DNA of 64,000 nt from Actinomycetes bacterium. Lineage in GTDB: Bacteria; Actinomycetota; Thermoleophilia; Gaiellales; Gaiellaceae. Positions 56,710-64,000 of this stretch are shown one piece after another. The stretch lies in contig JAPOVR010000076.1 of NCBI GenBank assembly GCA_026708005.1, forward strand, positions 50,064-114,063, written 5' to 3'. Under the pieces are notes generated by a model. The model did not search any database. It was not told the origin of the DNA and worked only from the letters and a program-made list of their open reading frames with translations. Position 1 is the stretch's first letter. Each line of letters opens with the position of its first letter. Position numbers and translations under genes: made by a program.

Positions 56710-57495
56710 ATGCCAAAGACCGACGGATTTCTCCACGGTGTGCCATGTTGGGTCGATCTCCTTGCCACCGATCTCGATGCTGCCAAGGACTTCTACGTCG
56801 GCCTCTTCGGATGGGAGTGGGTGGGTGTCGAGATGCCGCGGGGCGGCACCTACTGGATGGGCACGATCAGCGGAGAGACCGTCGCCGGCCTCGCTGCGCA
56901 GACGCCGCAGCTGGTCGCGCAGGGAATTCCGTCGATGTGGAACACGTATATCAGTGTCGAGAGTGCCAACGACACGACCGCGAAGGCGCAAGCCGCTGGC
57001 GCGACGGTCATCCAGGGTCCCATGGATATCCCTGATGCGGGCCGGATGGCGTTCATTGCAGACCCGGTCGGTGCTGCATTCGGCATCTGGCAGGCGGGCG
57101 AGCACAAGGGCGCGGGCTTCGTAAAGGAGCACGGTACGCTGATCTGGAGCGAGGTCTATGCAGCGGACACGGAAGCGGCGGTGGCGTTCTACGGCGAGGT
57201 GTTCGGCTGGGAGCGGGGAAGCATGCCGATGCCAGGCGGCGGCAGCTACACGACGTTCAAGCTCGGTAATGAGCTTGTCGGCGGCACGATGTCTCCACCG
57301 ATGGAGCAAGTGCCGCCGCACTGGCATGTCTGGTTCGGCAGCAACGACACCGAAGCGACGGTGGCCACGGCCGCTGAGCTCGGCGCGACTGTGCTCGTCG
57401 AACCGACCGAATCGCCGGTCGGCATGATCGCCTCGCTGCACGATCCGGTGGGCGCGGCGTTCTCGGTCATCACTCTGACGCAGTATGTCCAGTAG
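56710..57495 (+). CDS. Two-domain VOC (glyoxalase/bleomycin-resistance-like) protein
   Basis: This protein of 261 residues starts at ATG 56710 behind GGAGCAACG; the frame is open upstream without similarity. It consists of two VOC modules: 'GVPCWVDLLATDLDAAKDFY' with 'GLFGWEW' (residues about 10-130), and 'TLIWSEVYAADTEAAVAFYG' with 'EVFGWERG' (about 140-255). It resembles the CFP30B/27-kDa antigen type hydroxylase-like proteins of actinobacteria. A metal-dependent lyase, hydrolase or resistance function is possible; the substrate is unknown. It diverges from the DUF4389 relic. Confidence 0.88.
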   Translation: MPKTDGFLHGVPCWVDLLATDLDAAKDFYVGLFGWEWVGVEMPRGGTYWMGTISGETVAGLAAQTPQLVAQGIPSMWNTYISVESANDTTAKAQAAGATVIQGPMDIPDAGRMAFIADPVGAAFGIWQAGEHKGAGFVKEHGTLIWSEVYAADTEAAVAFYGEVFGWERGSMPMPGGGSYTTFKLGNELVGGTMSPPMEQVPPHWHVWFGSNDTEATVATAAELGATVLVEPTESPVGMIASLHDPVGAAFSVITLTQYVQ

Positions 57496-57791
57496 GTCCT
57501 GCGAGTCCCTCGTGGGGTGTTCCGCCTCGGTCTCCGCGAAGGCCTGGGGATGTCGAGGCGGGCCGGTTGAAGGACAGAGCGTGGTTGGGGTTCCACCGCA
57601 AAGGAGGTTGGTCCCGTCGCGCCATCGCGATCGATGGGCTGTCGCGCGTGGCTGACCTCACGAAAGAGCGACTACGAGGATTGTCCCTCCGGCTGGATTG
57701 GGGCGGACGGGCTGGGCCAGGGCGGCGCGGCGCAATCGTGAGCCGTAGCCGGGTAGAACGGCCGCAGCGGACAGAAGAAAGGCGCAGCGGA

Positions 57792-57884
57792 CAGAATTGA
57801 CACAGTCTTGTGACGCCCTTGTCACAGATTGTGCGAGAGCTGTGCGTTTTTCTGGGCTGCCCTCCCCCGGGTGGGGGGTGGGCG
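57792..57884 (+). repeat. Dispersed ~100-bp intergenic repeat, copy 5
   Basis: AGAATTGACACAG, CTTGTGACGCCCTTGTCACA, TTGTGCGAGAGCTG and GGGCTGCCCTCCCCCGGGTG occur in order, ending in GGGGGGTGGGCGG. In this copy TGTGAC and GTCACA form an inverted repeat. It lies 30 bp from the 3' end of the minus-strand gene and about 300 bp after the VOC stop, between convergent genes. The 57496-57791 stretch holds no gene. Confidence 0.82.
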
Positions 57885-57913
57885 GTCATGGCAGCGGCTA
57901 GGCGGGGGCTGCC

Positions 57914-58369
57914 TCACCGAGGACAGCTCCCGACGTTGGCAGCCTTGATCTCACAGTCAACCGGGCCCGCCTCGCCGGCGCGCAGGTCAACACTGAACCG
58001 CACCGTCAAGCCCTCGAGCAACAGGATGACGATCTTGCCATCGTCCTCGGTCGTAAGCTCGAGCGTCGTATCGGGGGGCTGGTCGGTGATGCGGGGTTCG
58101 AGCGCTGTCAGCTCAGCCACGCTCTCCGTGTAGCGACCGTTGTCGCCGTAGTACGCCGCCTCGGTCTCCTGGACGAGCGCGAAGTAGGCAGTCGCGTTGG
58201 ATGTGCGCTGCATCAGGGAGGCTGCGTCCTCTCCGGTAAAGCCGCGAATCAGCGCAAGGACGAGCAGGATGCCCATGCCGATCAGGACCGTCTTCCTCGG
58301 GTTCTGGCGTATCCATCTGCCGAACGCGTCCCGGTTGTCGCCGCCGGGTCTGGTCGAATGATCAGTCAT
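57914..58369 (-). CDS. Unknown single-pass membrane protein
   Basis: This protein of 151 residues starts at ATG 58367-58369. Residues 1-30 are polar, 31-47 form one hydrophobic helix ('VLIGMGILLVLALIRGF'), and the remaining about 100 residues are outside. 'YFALVQETEAAYYGDNGRYT' resembles the early mature region of type IV pilin-like proteins ('AYYADNGSYP'-style), and two Cys near the end could form a disulfide. It lacks a prepilin peptidase site before the helix, so it is not a normal pilin. I do not recognise a named family. Confidence 0.6.
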   Translation of the reverse strand: MTDHSTRPGGDNRDAFGRWIRQNPRKTVLIGMGILLVLALIRGFTGEDAASLMQRTSNATAYFALVQETEAAYYGDNGRYTESVAELTALEPRITDQPPDTTLELTTEDDGKIVILLLEGLTVRFSVDLRAGEAGPVDCEIKAANVGSCPR

Positions 58370-58482
58370 GTGTGCGCAAGTCAAGCAAACCTTGAGCCGG
58401 CTCCGCTACCCACCGCGTAGTGCGCCGAGCGCGTCGAACGCTGGTATACAGGCCCCAGGAAGAGCGAGCAGAGGAGAGAACG

Positions 58483-59307
58483 ATGCAGCTGACCGAGCAG
58501 CAACGGGCTGAGTTTCACGAAAAGGGATTCCTGATCTTCCCGGAGCTCTTCACCCCGGCTGAGGTCGAGGTGCTGCGGGACGAGATCAGACGGCTCGGCC
58601 CAGTCGAGACCGACCACATCGTGCGCGAGCGGACTGGCGGCATCCGGACGATCTTCCGTGTACATGAGGACGATGGGCCGACCCAATCAGCGCCGTTCCG
58701 AGCACTCTCGCGGAGCTCCCGACTCCTCGCTCCGGCGATGCAGCTCCTCGGAGACGACGACCTCTACATCTATCACTCGAAGGTGAACACCAAGGTCGCG
58801 ATCGAGGGAACCGTCTGGCTATGGCACCAAGACTACGGCTACTGGTACTGGGACGGCGTGCCTGCCCCGAACCTCGTCACATCCACGGTTCTGCTCGATG
58901 AGGCCACCGAGCAGAATGGCTGCCTGTACATCGTGCCTGGGTCGCACAAGCTTGGACGCCAAGAGCCGTACGCCGATGAGGAGACCACGTCCTACAAGCA
59001 GTGGACGATCGAGCGCGAACGGCTTGTCGAGCTGCTCGATCAGCTCCCTAAGCCTGTTGCCCTCGCTGGCCCGCCCGGCACCGTGGCCGTCTTCCACTGC
59101 AACGTGCTCCATGCGTCGGGGCACAACCTCTCGCCCAAGAACCGCTGGCAGATTTACGTCGTTTACAACCAGGTGGCCAACCGGCCGAACGATGTCGAGA
59201 ACCCGAGGCCTGACTACGTGCGGTCGGTCAACTTCGAGCCGCTCCGGATCGAGGATGACACGGCGCTTCGCGCACCTCTGCCGGTCGAGGCGGCTGGGCT
59301 CCGCTGA
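58483..59307 (+). CDS. Phytanoyl-CoA dioxygenase (PhyH) family protein
   Basis: This protein of 274 residues starts at ATG 58483 behind GAGGAGAG. It is a non-haem Fe(II)/2-oxoglutarate oxygenase. The HxD pair is His115/Asp117 in 'VWLWHQDYGYW', the distal His is probably His210 in 'VLHASGHNLS', and Arg221 in 'KNRWQIYVVYNQ' would bind 2-oxoglutarate. 'NGCLYIVPGSHKLG' is a family signature. Members hydroxylate ectoine, phytanoyl-CoA or amino-acid-like compounds; the substrate cannot be told here. Confidence 0.88.
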   Translation: MQLTEQQRAEFHEKGFLIFPELFTPAEVEVLRDEIRRLGPVETDHIVRERTGGIRTIFRVHEDDGPTQSAPFRALSRSSRLLAPAMQLLGDDDLYIYHSKVNTKVAIEGTVWLWHQDYGYWYWDGVPAPNLVTSTVLLDEATEQNGCLYIVPGSHKLGRQEPYADEETTSYKQWTIERERLVELLDQLPKPVALAGPPGTVAVFHCNVLHASGHNLSPKNRWQIYVVYNQVANRPNDVENPRPDYVRSVNFEPLRIEDDTALRAPLPVEAAGLR

Positions 59308-59915
59308 GGTCGAGGGGGCGGTGCTCGAGCGGTTCCCAGTAGGGAGCGGCATCGCCACCGCTGCGACGGATCTCGTTGGTTCGTAGCTCTCTGGGGAGGG
59401 CGCGTTCTCCCTGCCGACATGCCCGGCAACCACGAAGAGACGCAACGTTGTGCGCAAACCGCAGCGCAGCCCACGCGGGCTCGATGTTCTCATCGAGCCA
59501 GTCTCTGCCAAGACACAACGCTTTGCGAACGTTCTGCGCGAACCGCGGTGCAGTCTACGAGCCGCGGCCATGGTCGACTCGTGCGGTTCCGGCCCGCGGT
59601 ACGGGCCCGGTGCAGGGGAATGCCCGCGCAAGGCTGTGCGGCGGCGCGTAGCCGCTCACCAGAGGGCAACCGCGGGTTTGCGATCGTCCGCGTTTGTGCT
59701 GGGCTCGGGAGTCTGGCGGTGATGAGAGGTGGATGGGTCACTTCTGCCTGTATCGCACCCGGGCGGCTTGGGGCTGGCCGGCTACATCGCGGCCGTGCCG
59801 CCTGGGGCCAGGGCCGTGAGGGCTGGGCGGCTTAGGACTTGGCGGCCTGAGGCTGGGACGCTTGGGGCCGGGGGGCTTGCGGCCGGCGGCTTGGAGCCGG
59901 GCAACGCACCCGCGC

Positions 59916-60013
59916 ACAGTTGGCACAGTCTCGTGACACTGTTGCGAAAGCTCGTGCGGAAGCTGCGCGCTCTTGTGGGCTACCCTCCCCCGAGTGGTGG
60001 GTGGGGGATGGGG
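59916..60013 (+). repeat. Dispersed ~100-bp intergenic repeat, copy 6
   Basis: CAGTTGGCACAGTCTCGTGAC, ACTGTTGCGAAAG, CTCGTGCGGAAGCTG and GTGGGCTACCCTCCCCCGAG occur in order, then GTGGTGGGTGGGGGATGG. It lies between convergent PhyH and a minus-strand membrane protein gene, about 50 bp from the latter's stop. The rest of the 59308-60064 gap has no gene; 59,810-59,900 is a low-complexity array of CTTGGGGCCG-type words. Confidence 0.8.
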
Positions 60014-60064
60014 ACCAACGGGCGCCTTTCGCGGCGGCCCCGCTGCTTCGTCAGGCGGGGCAGC

Positions 60065-61072
60065 TTACGCTTGCGCCCGGCGGTTGCCCGAGCGCTCTTG
60101 CCAGATGATGCTCCTGCGCACGACGAGCAGCCAGAGCGCAACACCGCCGGCGAGCATCCCCAGCCAGGCCAGGCTCGCCTCAGGGCGCAGGACGCTCGGG
60201 AACTCCCACGCTGTCGTCCCCCGCTTGACAAGCTGCTCGAGCCATGCGTCCTCAGCGGCGTTCGCCACGCCGTAGGTGAACAGCAGCGTCACATAGAGAG
60301 ACACGGCAGCACGGGCCGCGTGCGGGCGCATGCGTCCAAGCTCAGGCCAGAGCAGCAGCGCTGAGAGCGCGATCAGGACGCCGTCGAGGCCGTGGTGGTG
60401 TCCGAGATGGACGGCTGCGAGCGTGCTTCCGTCAGGCTCGATCCTCAGCTCGTCCGAGAGCACGTGGTCGCCGATGAGCGGTAGGCCGCTCAGGTAGAAG
60501 CCGAGCTCGGCCGCGATCCAGGGGATCGCAACGATGGCAAGCGCGGCGCCGACCACAGCACGGACAGATCGCTGGCCGGGGGAAAGGACAATTGGAGAGC
60601 GCTGCGCTGGGCGCCAGGCAGCTGCCCAGGCTAGCAGACCTGCCAGTGCGACCCCGATTGCCGGCAGCGCGTTGATCGGCCTCGCGTCAAGGTCGTTCTC
60701 GTCGACGACGCCGGGCACAGCCGTGGTTGCACAGAGGACGATTGCAGCGCCCGTGGCTGGGCCCACCCAGCGCCACACCACGTCGGCCGCGCGCAGCCGC
60801 TCGGCGGCGAGGATAGCGACCGCGATCATCACCAGCGAGACGGGGAAGTTAAGGAAGACGAGCGCACGCCCGAACCCGGCGCTCAGGCCACCGCCGCTCG
60901 TGTGGTAGAGGTCTGCCGCAGGGATGCGCGCGTAGGTGACGACGATCGCAACCGCCACCACTGTCCACAGCACCCAGACGTAGACCACGGCACCGCGCGG
61001 ACGGGCATGGGCACCGCCGCGCTGGCGCTGATTTGGTTGACTAGCCGGCTGCGTCATACCACTCTGCCTCAT
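60065..61072 (-). CDS. Unknown multi-pass membrane protein
   Basis: This protein of 335 residues has about eight hydrophobic helices, for example 'VYVWVLWTVVAVAIVVTY' near residue 30, 'VSLVMIAVAILAA' near 78, 'AIVLCATTAVPGVV', 'AIGVALAGLLAWAAAW', 'YVTLLFTYGVANAAEDAWL' and 'LGMLAGGVALWLLVVR'. A His-rich loop 'VHLGHHHGLDGVLIALSALL' could bind a metal or haem. I recognise no family. A second Met five codons in ('MTQPASQPNQ') is an alternative start. It converges with the PhyH gene. Confidence 0.7.
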   Translation of the reverse strand: MRQSGMTQPASQPNQRQRGGAHARPRGAVVYVWVLWTVVAVAIVVTYARIPAADLYHTSGGGLSAGFGRALVFLNFPVSLVMIAVAILAAERLRAADVVWRWVGPATGAAIVLCATTAVPGVVDENDLDARPINALPAIGVALAGLLAWAAAWRPAQRSPIVLSPGQRSVRAVVGAALAIVAIPWIAAELGFYLSGLPLIGDHVLSDELRIEPDGSTLAAVHLGHHHGLDGVLIALSALLLWPELGRMRPHAARAAVSLYVTLLFTYGVANAAEDAWLEQLVKRGTTAWEFPSVLRPEASLAWLGMLAGGVALWLLVVRRSIIWQERSGNRRAQA

Positions 61073-61236
61073 ACCACTGAGAACGGGTGTTCAGGTCAAT
61101 GGTGCCCGCCTGTGGCGGCGGAGACCGTCTCCGGCAGGGTGCTTTCATGGTTGCTCGTGGCGTCCAGCAGTGTGAGAGCTCTGGCTGATAGCAGCCAAGA
61201 GAACATGTGAGAGAGCGGAGGGAGGGCTACCTGACC

Positions 61237-61761
61237 TCAGTCTGGTACGTGCGAATCATGGCTCGGCAGGAGGTCGCCAGCCATCCTGGGGTACGCAGCG
61301 CGCGAGGAGTTCACTTCCGCGATCAGCCCGGGACGACGATCGAAGCCCCGCGCGAAATAGGAGTGCATCAAGAAGCGGTAGATCAGGAAGTGAGTGAAGT
61401 AGAACGGGCACACCTCATGCATCGCGGGGTCCAAGTCCGTATTGCTGCAAAGAGTCCATAGCAGAGGTCGTCTGATGGGCAGTCGAGGCCATAGACGTTG
61501 AGTGCGACGTCATGATCTCCGCCCTTCCTGCAGTCAGCAGATGCGACGAAGACATGCTTGCATTTTCCTTGAGCTCACCCACTCCTTGGTAACTGTGCCC
61601 AGGATCTGTTTGGAACGAGGTGAAGTTTGACAGGGAGGTCGATGTGCGCCCACCCGTTCAGCTCGGTGATCGCCATACCTCGCATGCGATTGCTCTGCAG
61701 GCGAGGATCAGGATTGTCGAGGCGCTCTCCGATGTTAATTGAGCCTTGTCAGCGAGAAGCA
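61237..61761 (-). pseudogene. DUF1638 family protein, decayed
   Basis: An ATG overlaps the RamA-like stop (TGATG). Pieces in two or three frames resemble DUF1638 in order: 'TILILACRAIACEV', then 'MAITELNGWAHIDLPVKLHL', then after an in-frame TGA at 61575-61577 'CKHVFVASADCRKGGDHDVA' and 'LDCPSDDLCYGLFAAIR', then after a frame change near 61,435 'CPFYFTHFLIYRFLMHSYFA'. Relatives have '(V/F)VAYADCGTGG', 'HCYxxFAG' and 'FYLTDFLxRHFD' at these places. Many conserved residues are altered, so the gene has been dead for some time. DUF1638 genes are often found beside corrinoid methyltransferases. The family call is from memory of motifs and is moderate. Confidence 0.6.
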
Positions 61762-63654
61762 TCACGATAACTCTGGGAAGGAGAGTTGCTCGACGAAGCG
61801 GTCGTTGAAGTCAGCGCGGTCGGAAAGCTCGACATAGTCCACCTCGCTGAGCATTGCGGTAGCCGCGTGCCGCACCTGGATCGACAGGAGCGCCATTTTC
61901 GCGCCCTCGCCCGCAACGTTGCCGGCCGCCACAATGCGCGGCAACGGCAGGGGCGGCACCAGCCCGATTCGCACTGCGCTCGCTGGCGAGATGAACGAGC
62001 TAAATGAACCGGCGAGCAGCACTTGCTGGATGTCGGCAGCGTCGATGCCGAGCTCCTCAGCGAGGAGGCTCCAGCCTGTCGCGATCGAGGCCTTTCCGAA
62101 CTGAAGCTCGCGAACGTCTCGCTGCGCCAGGTACACAGAGTCTGTGGCATGGTCTGTCGCAGCCGATTCGTGGAGCACAAACACTCGTTCCTCGCTCTCC
62201 TGCGTCATGAGTCGGCTTGCGAGCCGAGGGAACTGCTTTGCCGCCACGTCGTTTGCTGCAAAGCGTCCCGAGCTGTCGATCAGGCCGACCCGCACGAGCT
62301 CTGCGACCACATCGACGTGTCCTGATCCACAGATCCCGACCGGCTCGCCTTCCCCGATCACGTCGAGCTCGAGCTCGTCGTCGCGAATACGCAAGGACTC
62401 GATCGCGCCGAACGCCGCACGCATGCCGCAGCGGATCTGCGCTGCCTCGAAGGCCGGGCCAGCCGGAGCCGCGGTGCACACGATCTGTTCAAAGGAGCCA
62501 AGCGCAATTTCGCAGTTCGTGCCTACATCGATGAAAAGACGCAGACGTCGGTCACGCGTCATGCCCGTCGCGAGCAGGCCGGCCACGATGTCTCCACCCA
62601 CGTATGCACCAAGCGACGGGAACACGGTTGCACGGGCGCGCGGGTGAAGCTCAAGGCCCAGCTCGGAGGCGGGCAGCTCAGGGTACGCTCGTGTCGCCGA
62701 AATAAACGGGGCGACGCCGACCGGTTCAGGGTCGATACCCAGTGCCAGCTGCGTCATCGTAACGTTCCCCGCGACAGCGACCTCGTAGACCTCGCGCGGG
62801 TCCAGATCAGCTTCGGCGCAGACCTCCTCAGCGAGTTCTCGCAGTGTCTGCCGAGCGAGTGCGGTGAGGCGTGTCAAGGCCTCGTCATCAACCACCGCTG
62901 CTGAGATCCTGGAGATCACATCCGCTCCGAAGGGCTGTTGGTGGTTCAGCTTCGATGCGACGGCCACAGGAGTGCCTGTTTGGAGGTCGAGCAACGTCGA
63001 CACCACCGTTGTGGTACCGAGATCAAAGGCGAGCCCGTGAAGCGACTCTGTCGTGTCACCGGGCTCGACTGCGATCAGCGTTTCGTCGACCACAACCGCG
63101 GTTACTTGGAACGACGACTCACGAAGTACTCGCGGCAGCCGGCGCAGGAGGTCTACTTCGACGCGTAGCTTGAGGTCTTCCATCGCGTTCCGAAGTCGCT
63201 CGAGGTCGGTGCGCCGATCCTGCAGCGTGGGCTCGTCGAGTTCGAGGTAGCGCTTCTGCAGAGCGGGACGGAGAATGACCTGCCGACCGACGCCGACTGT
63301 TGCGGCCTTTGGTCGCGTCGCGAGCAGGGGCTCTTCAACCACGAGGTCGCTCTGCACCTGTGCGCGACAGGCCAGGCGCCATCCGACTGCGAGCTCCTTC
63401 TCGTTGTACGCCTGTCCGTCAAGCTCGGTCGCGGGACTGGCACCGTCGGCGATGCGTATTCGGCACTTCTTGCAGGTGCCATGGCCGCCGCAAGTCGAGT
63501 CGATCGCGATGCCGTTCCAGGATCCGGCATCGAACACGGTTACACCTGCAGGTATACGGACCGCTGTTCCGGAAGGCTCGAACCGAAGGCCAACCCGCCC
63601 ATGCGGCTCGAGCTGACCTCGATGAGCCTCCGAGGGATCCGTGACGAGGTTCAT
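61762..63654 (-). CDS. RamA/RACo-like reductive activator of corrinoid proteins (2Fe-2S + ASKHA/DUF4445)
   Basis: This protein of 630 residues starts at ATG 63652-63654, which overlaps the previous stop as ATGA; the upstream open frame is overlap only. An N-terminal [2Fe-2S] ferredoxin domain has Cys55, Cys61 and Cys64 in 'STCGGHGTCKKC', and Cys96 in 'GWRLACRAQ'. The rest is an ASKHA ATPase-like fold: 'LAFDLGTTTVVSTLLDLQTG', 'VAGNVTMTQLALGIDP', 'LRLFIDVGTNCEIALGS', 'GICGSGHVDVVAEL' and 'VLLAGSFSSFISP'. Such proteins reduce inactive Co(II) corrinoids to Co(I) with ATP during methyl transfer. The neighbours, a pterin-binding methyltransferase and a DUF1638 relic, support this role. Confidence 0.88.
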   Translation of the reverse strand: MNLVTDPSEAHRGQLEPHGRVGLRFEPSGTAVRIPAGVTVFDAGSWNGIAIDSTCGGHGTCKKCRIRIADGASPATELDGQAYNEKELAVGWRLACRAQVQSDLVVEEPLLATRPKAATVGVGRQVILRPALQKRYLELDEPTLQDRRTDLERLRNAMEDLKLRVEVDLLRRLPRVLRESSFQVTAVVVDETLIAVEPGDTTESLHGLAFDLGTTTVVSTLLDLQTGTPVAVASKLNHQQPFGADVISRISAAVVDDEALTRLTALARQTLRELAEEVCAEADLDPREVYEVAVAGNVTMTQLALGIDPEPVGVAPFISATRAYPELPASELGLELHPRARATVFPSLGAYVGGDIVAGLLATGMTRDRRLRLFIDVGTNCEIALGSFEQIVCTAAPAGPAFEAAQIRCGMRAAFGAIESLRIRDDELELDVIGEGEPVGICGSGHVDVVAELVRVGLIDSSGRFAANDVAAKQFPRLASRLMTQESEERVFVLHESAATDHATDSVYLAQRDVRELQFGKASIATGWSLLAEELGIDAADIQQVLLAGSFSSFISPASAVRIGLVPPLPLPRIVAAGNVAGEGAKMALLSIQVRHAATAMLSEVDYVELSDRADFNDRFVEQLSFPELS

Positions 63655-63950
63655 GCCGTCGCGCCCTTTGCTTCTCGGTACGCCGCGATCCAGTTCGTGC
63701 CCCACTCGTCGCGACCCAACAGGAGGTCGGCTGCGCGGGCCGCGTCAACGATCTGAGCCGTCCGGGCGCCCATGATTGCGCTCGTTAGGCCTGCGTAAAA
63801 GGCGGCGGGGATGAAGCCCGCGTTCAGGATGTGCCGTCGCGGGAGCCCGAACGACACGTTCGACCCACCGACTGTCATGTTGAGGCCAAACTGATCTCGG
63901 ATTCCAGCAATCGTCTCGAGAGTGACGAGCACGGCACGTGGGTCTGGCCT
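63651..63950 (-). CDS. Pterin-binding (DHPS-like) methyltransferase, C-terminal part, 5' side lost at the window edge
   Basis: The minus-strand frame reads 'LVTLETIAGIRDQFGLNMTV', 'GGSNVSFGLPRRHILNAGFI' and 'GLTSAIMGARTAQIVDAARA', the C-terminal part of methyltetrahydrofolate:corrinoid methyltransferases (MtrH/AcsE/MtgA type), with the 'SNVSFGLP' pterin-domain motif. About 200 N-terminal residues would be expected upstream, but beyond about 63,950 the sequence turns into GT-rich low complexity and then the window ends. It could therefore be truncated or a mis-join rather than merely cut off. It overlaps the RamA-like ATG by 4 bp, so the two are one operon. Confidence 0.8.
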   Translation of the reverse strand, partial: RPDPRAVLVTLETIAGIRDQFGLNMTVGGSNVSFGLPRRHILNAGFIPAAFYAGLTSAIMGARTAQIVDAARAADLLLGRDEWGTNWIAAYREAKGATA

Positions 63951-64000
63951 GTCTCTTGGTGTGTGTGGGGGTTTGTGGGGTGGGGGTGTGGGTTGTTGGG
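63946..64000. repeat. GT-rich tract at the window end
   Basis: The last 55 bases are G/T-rich on the plus strand. They start with GGCCTGTCTCTTGGTGTGTG and end in 29 bases identical to 55539-55567. Together they look like the 55.4-kb tract with about 75 bp deleted from its middle. The tract replaces the expected coding sequence of the methyltransferase gene. Confidence 0.7.

Noticed and set aside
57914..58369. Type IV pilin
   Set aside because: The hydrophobic helix is preceded by about 30 polar residues without a prepilin cleavage site (Gly then Phe/Met...Glu5), and no other pilus genes are nearby.

Overview
The window is high-GC DNA with dense genes, many GTG starts and several 1-4 bp start/stop overlaps. 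An F420-type PPOX protein, LLM-class oxidoreductases, a GPP34 protein, a DUF4389 relic and a monomeric isocitrate dehydrogenase point to an actinobacterium. Thermoleophilia (Gaiellales/Solirubrobacterales) is my guess and is not proven. No plasmid, phage, transposase or CRISPR signal was seen.

1-15.3 kb: a methylamine (N-methylglutamate) pathway locus. It holds the C-terminus of a GmaS/GlnT-type glutamine synthetase, a divergent monomeric isocitrate dehydrogenase, a class II amidotransferase subunit (MgsA-like), a fused GXGXG + FMN glutamate-synthase protein (MgsB+MgsC-like), a GltD-like flavoprotein carrying an extra degenerate glutamate-synthase-like domain, a sarcosine-oxidase-type heterotetramer in the order soxD-A-G-B, and formate-tetrahydrofolate ligase. 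Together they would turn methylamine + glutamate into N-methylglutamate, oxidise it, and pass the C1 unit to tetrahydrofolate and formate.

15.3-28.7 kb: housekeeping and envelope genes. These are a CPA1 antiporter, a YihY-type membrane protein, a RimK-like ATP-grasp, a two-component system, a PPOX protein, a MacB/FtsX-type ABC exporter and a KhtTU-like K+/H+ antiporter pair.

28.9-40.5 kb: catabolic genes. HyuA/HyuB (hydantoinase/oxoprolinase type) are both broken. They are followed by an intact lyase, a hydroxyacid-oxoacid transhydrogenase and a D-2-hydroxyacid dehydrogenase, then an acyl-CoA synthetase, a Rieske protein and an amidohydrolase.

41.3-56.5 kb: a graveyard. It contains two molybdenum-hydroxylase systems, an SDR, an alpha/beta hydrolase, two LLM oxidoreductases, a cyclase, a second HyuA, an amidohydrolase and a DUF4389 gene, carrying frameshifts, in-frame stops or truncations. 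Three truncated pairs are fused head to head. Intact islands are GPP34, a cupin, one CoxS and tRNA-Ser(GGA).

56.7-64 kb: a VOC protein, a PhyH-type oxygenase and two unknown membrane proteins. On the minus strand there is then a corrinoid methyl-transfer operon: a pterin-binding methyltransferase cut by the window edge, a RamA/RACo-like activator and a decayed DUF1638 gene.

Six copies of a ~100-bp structured repeat lie in long intergenic gaps, five of them between convergent genes. I rate this repeat, the extra GltD-like fusion subunit and the pattern of gene decay as the most notable signals.
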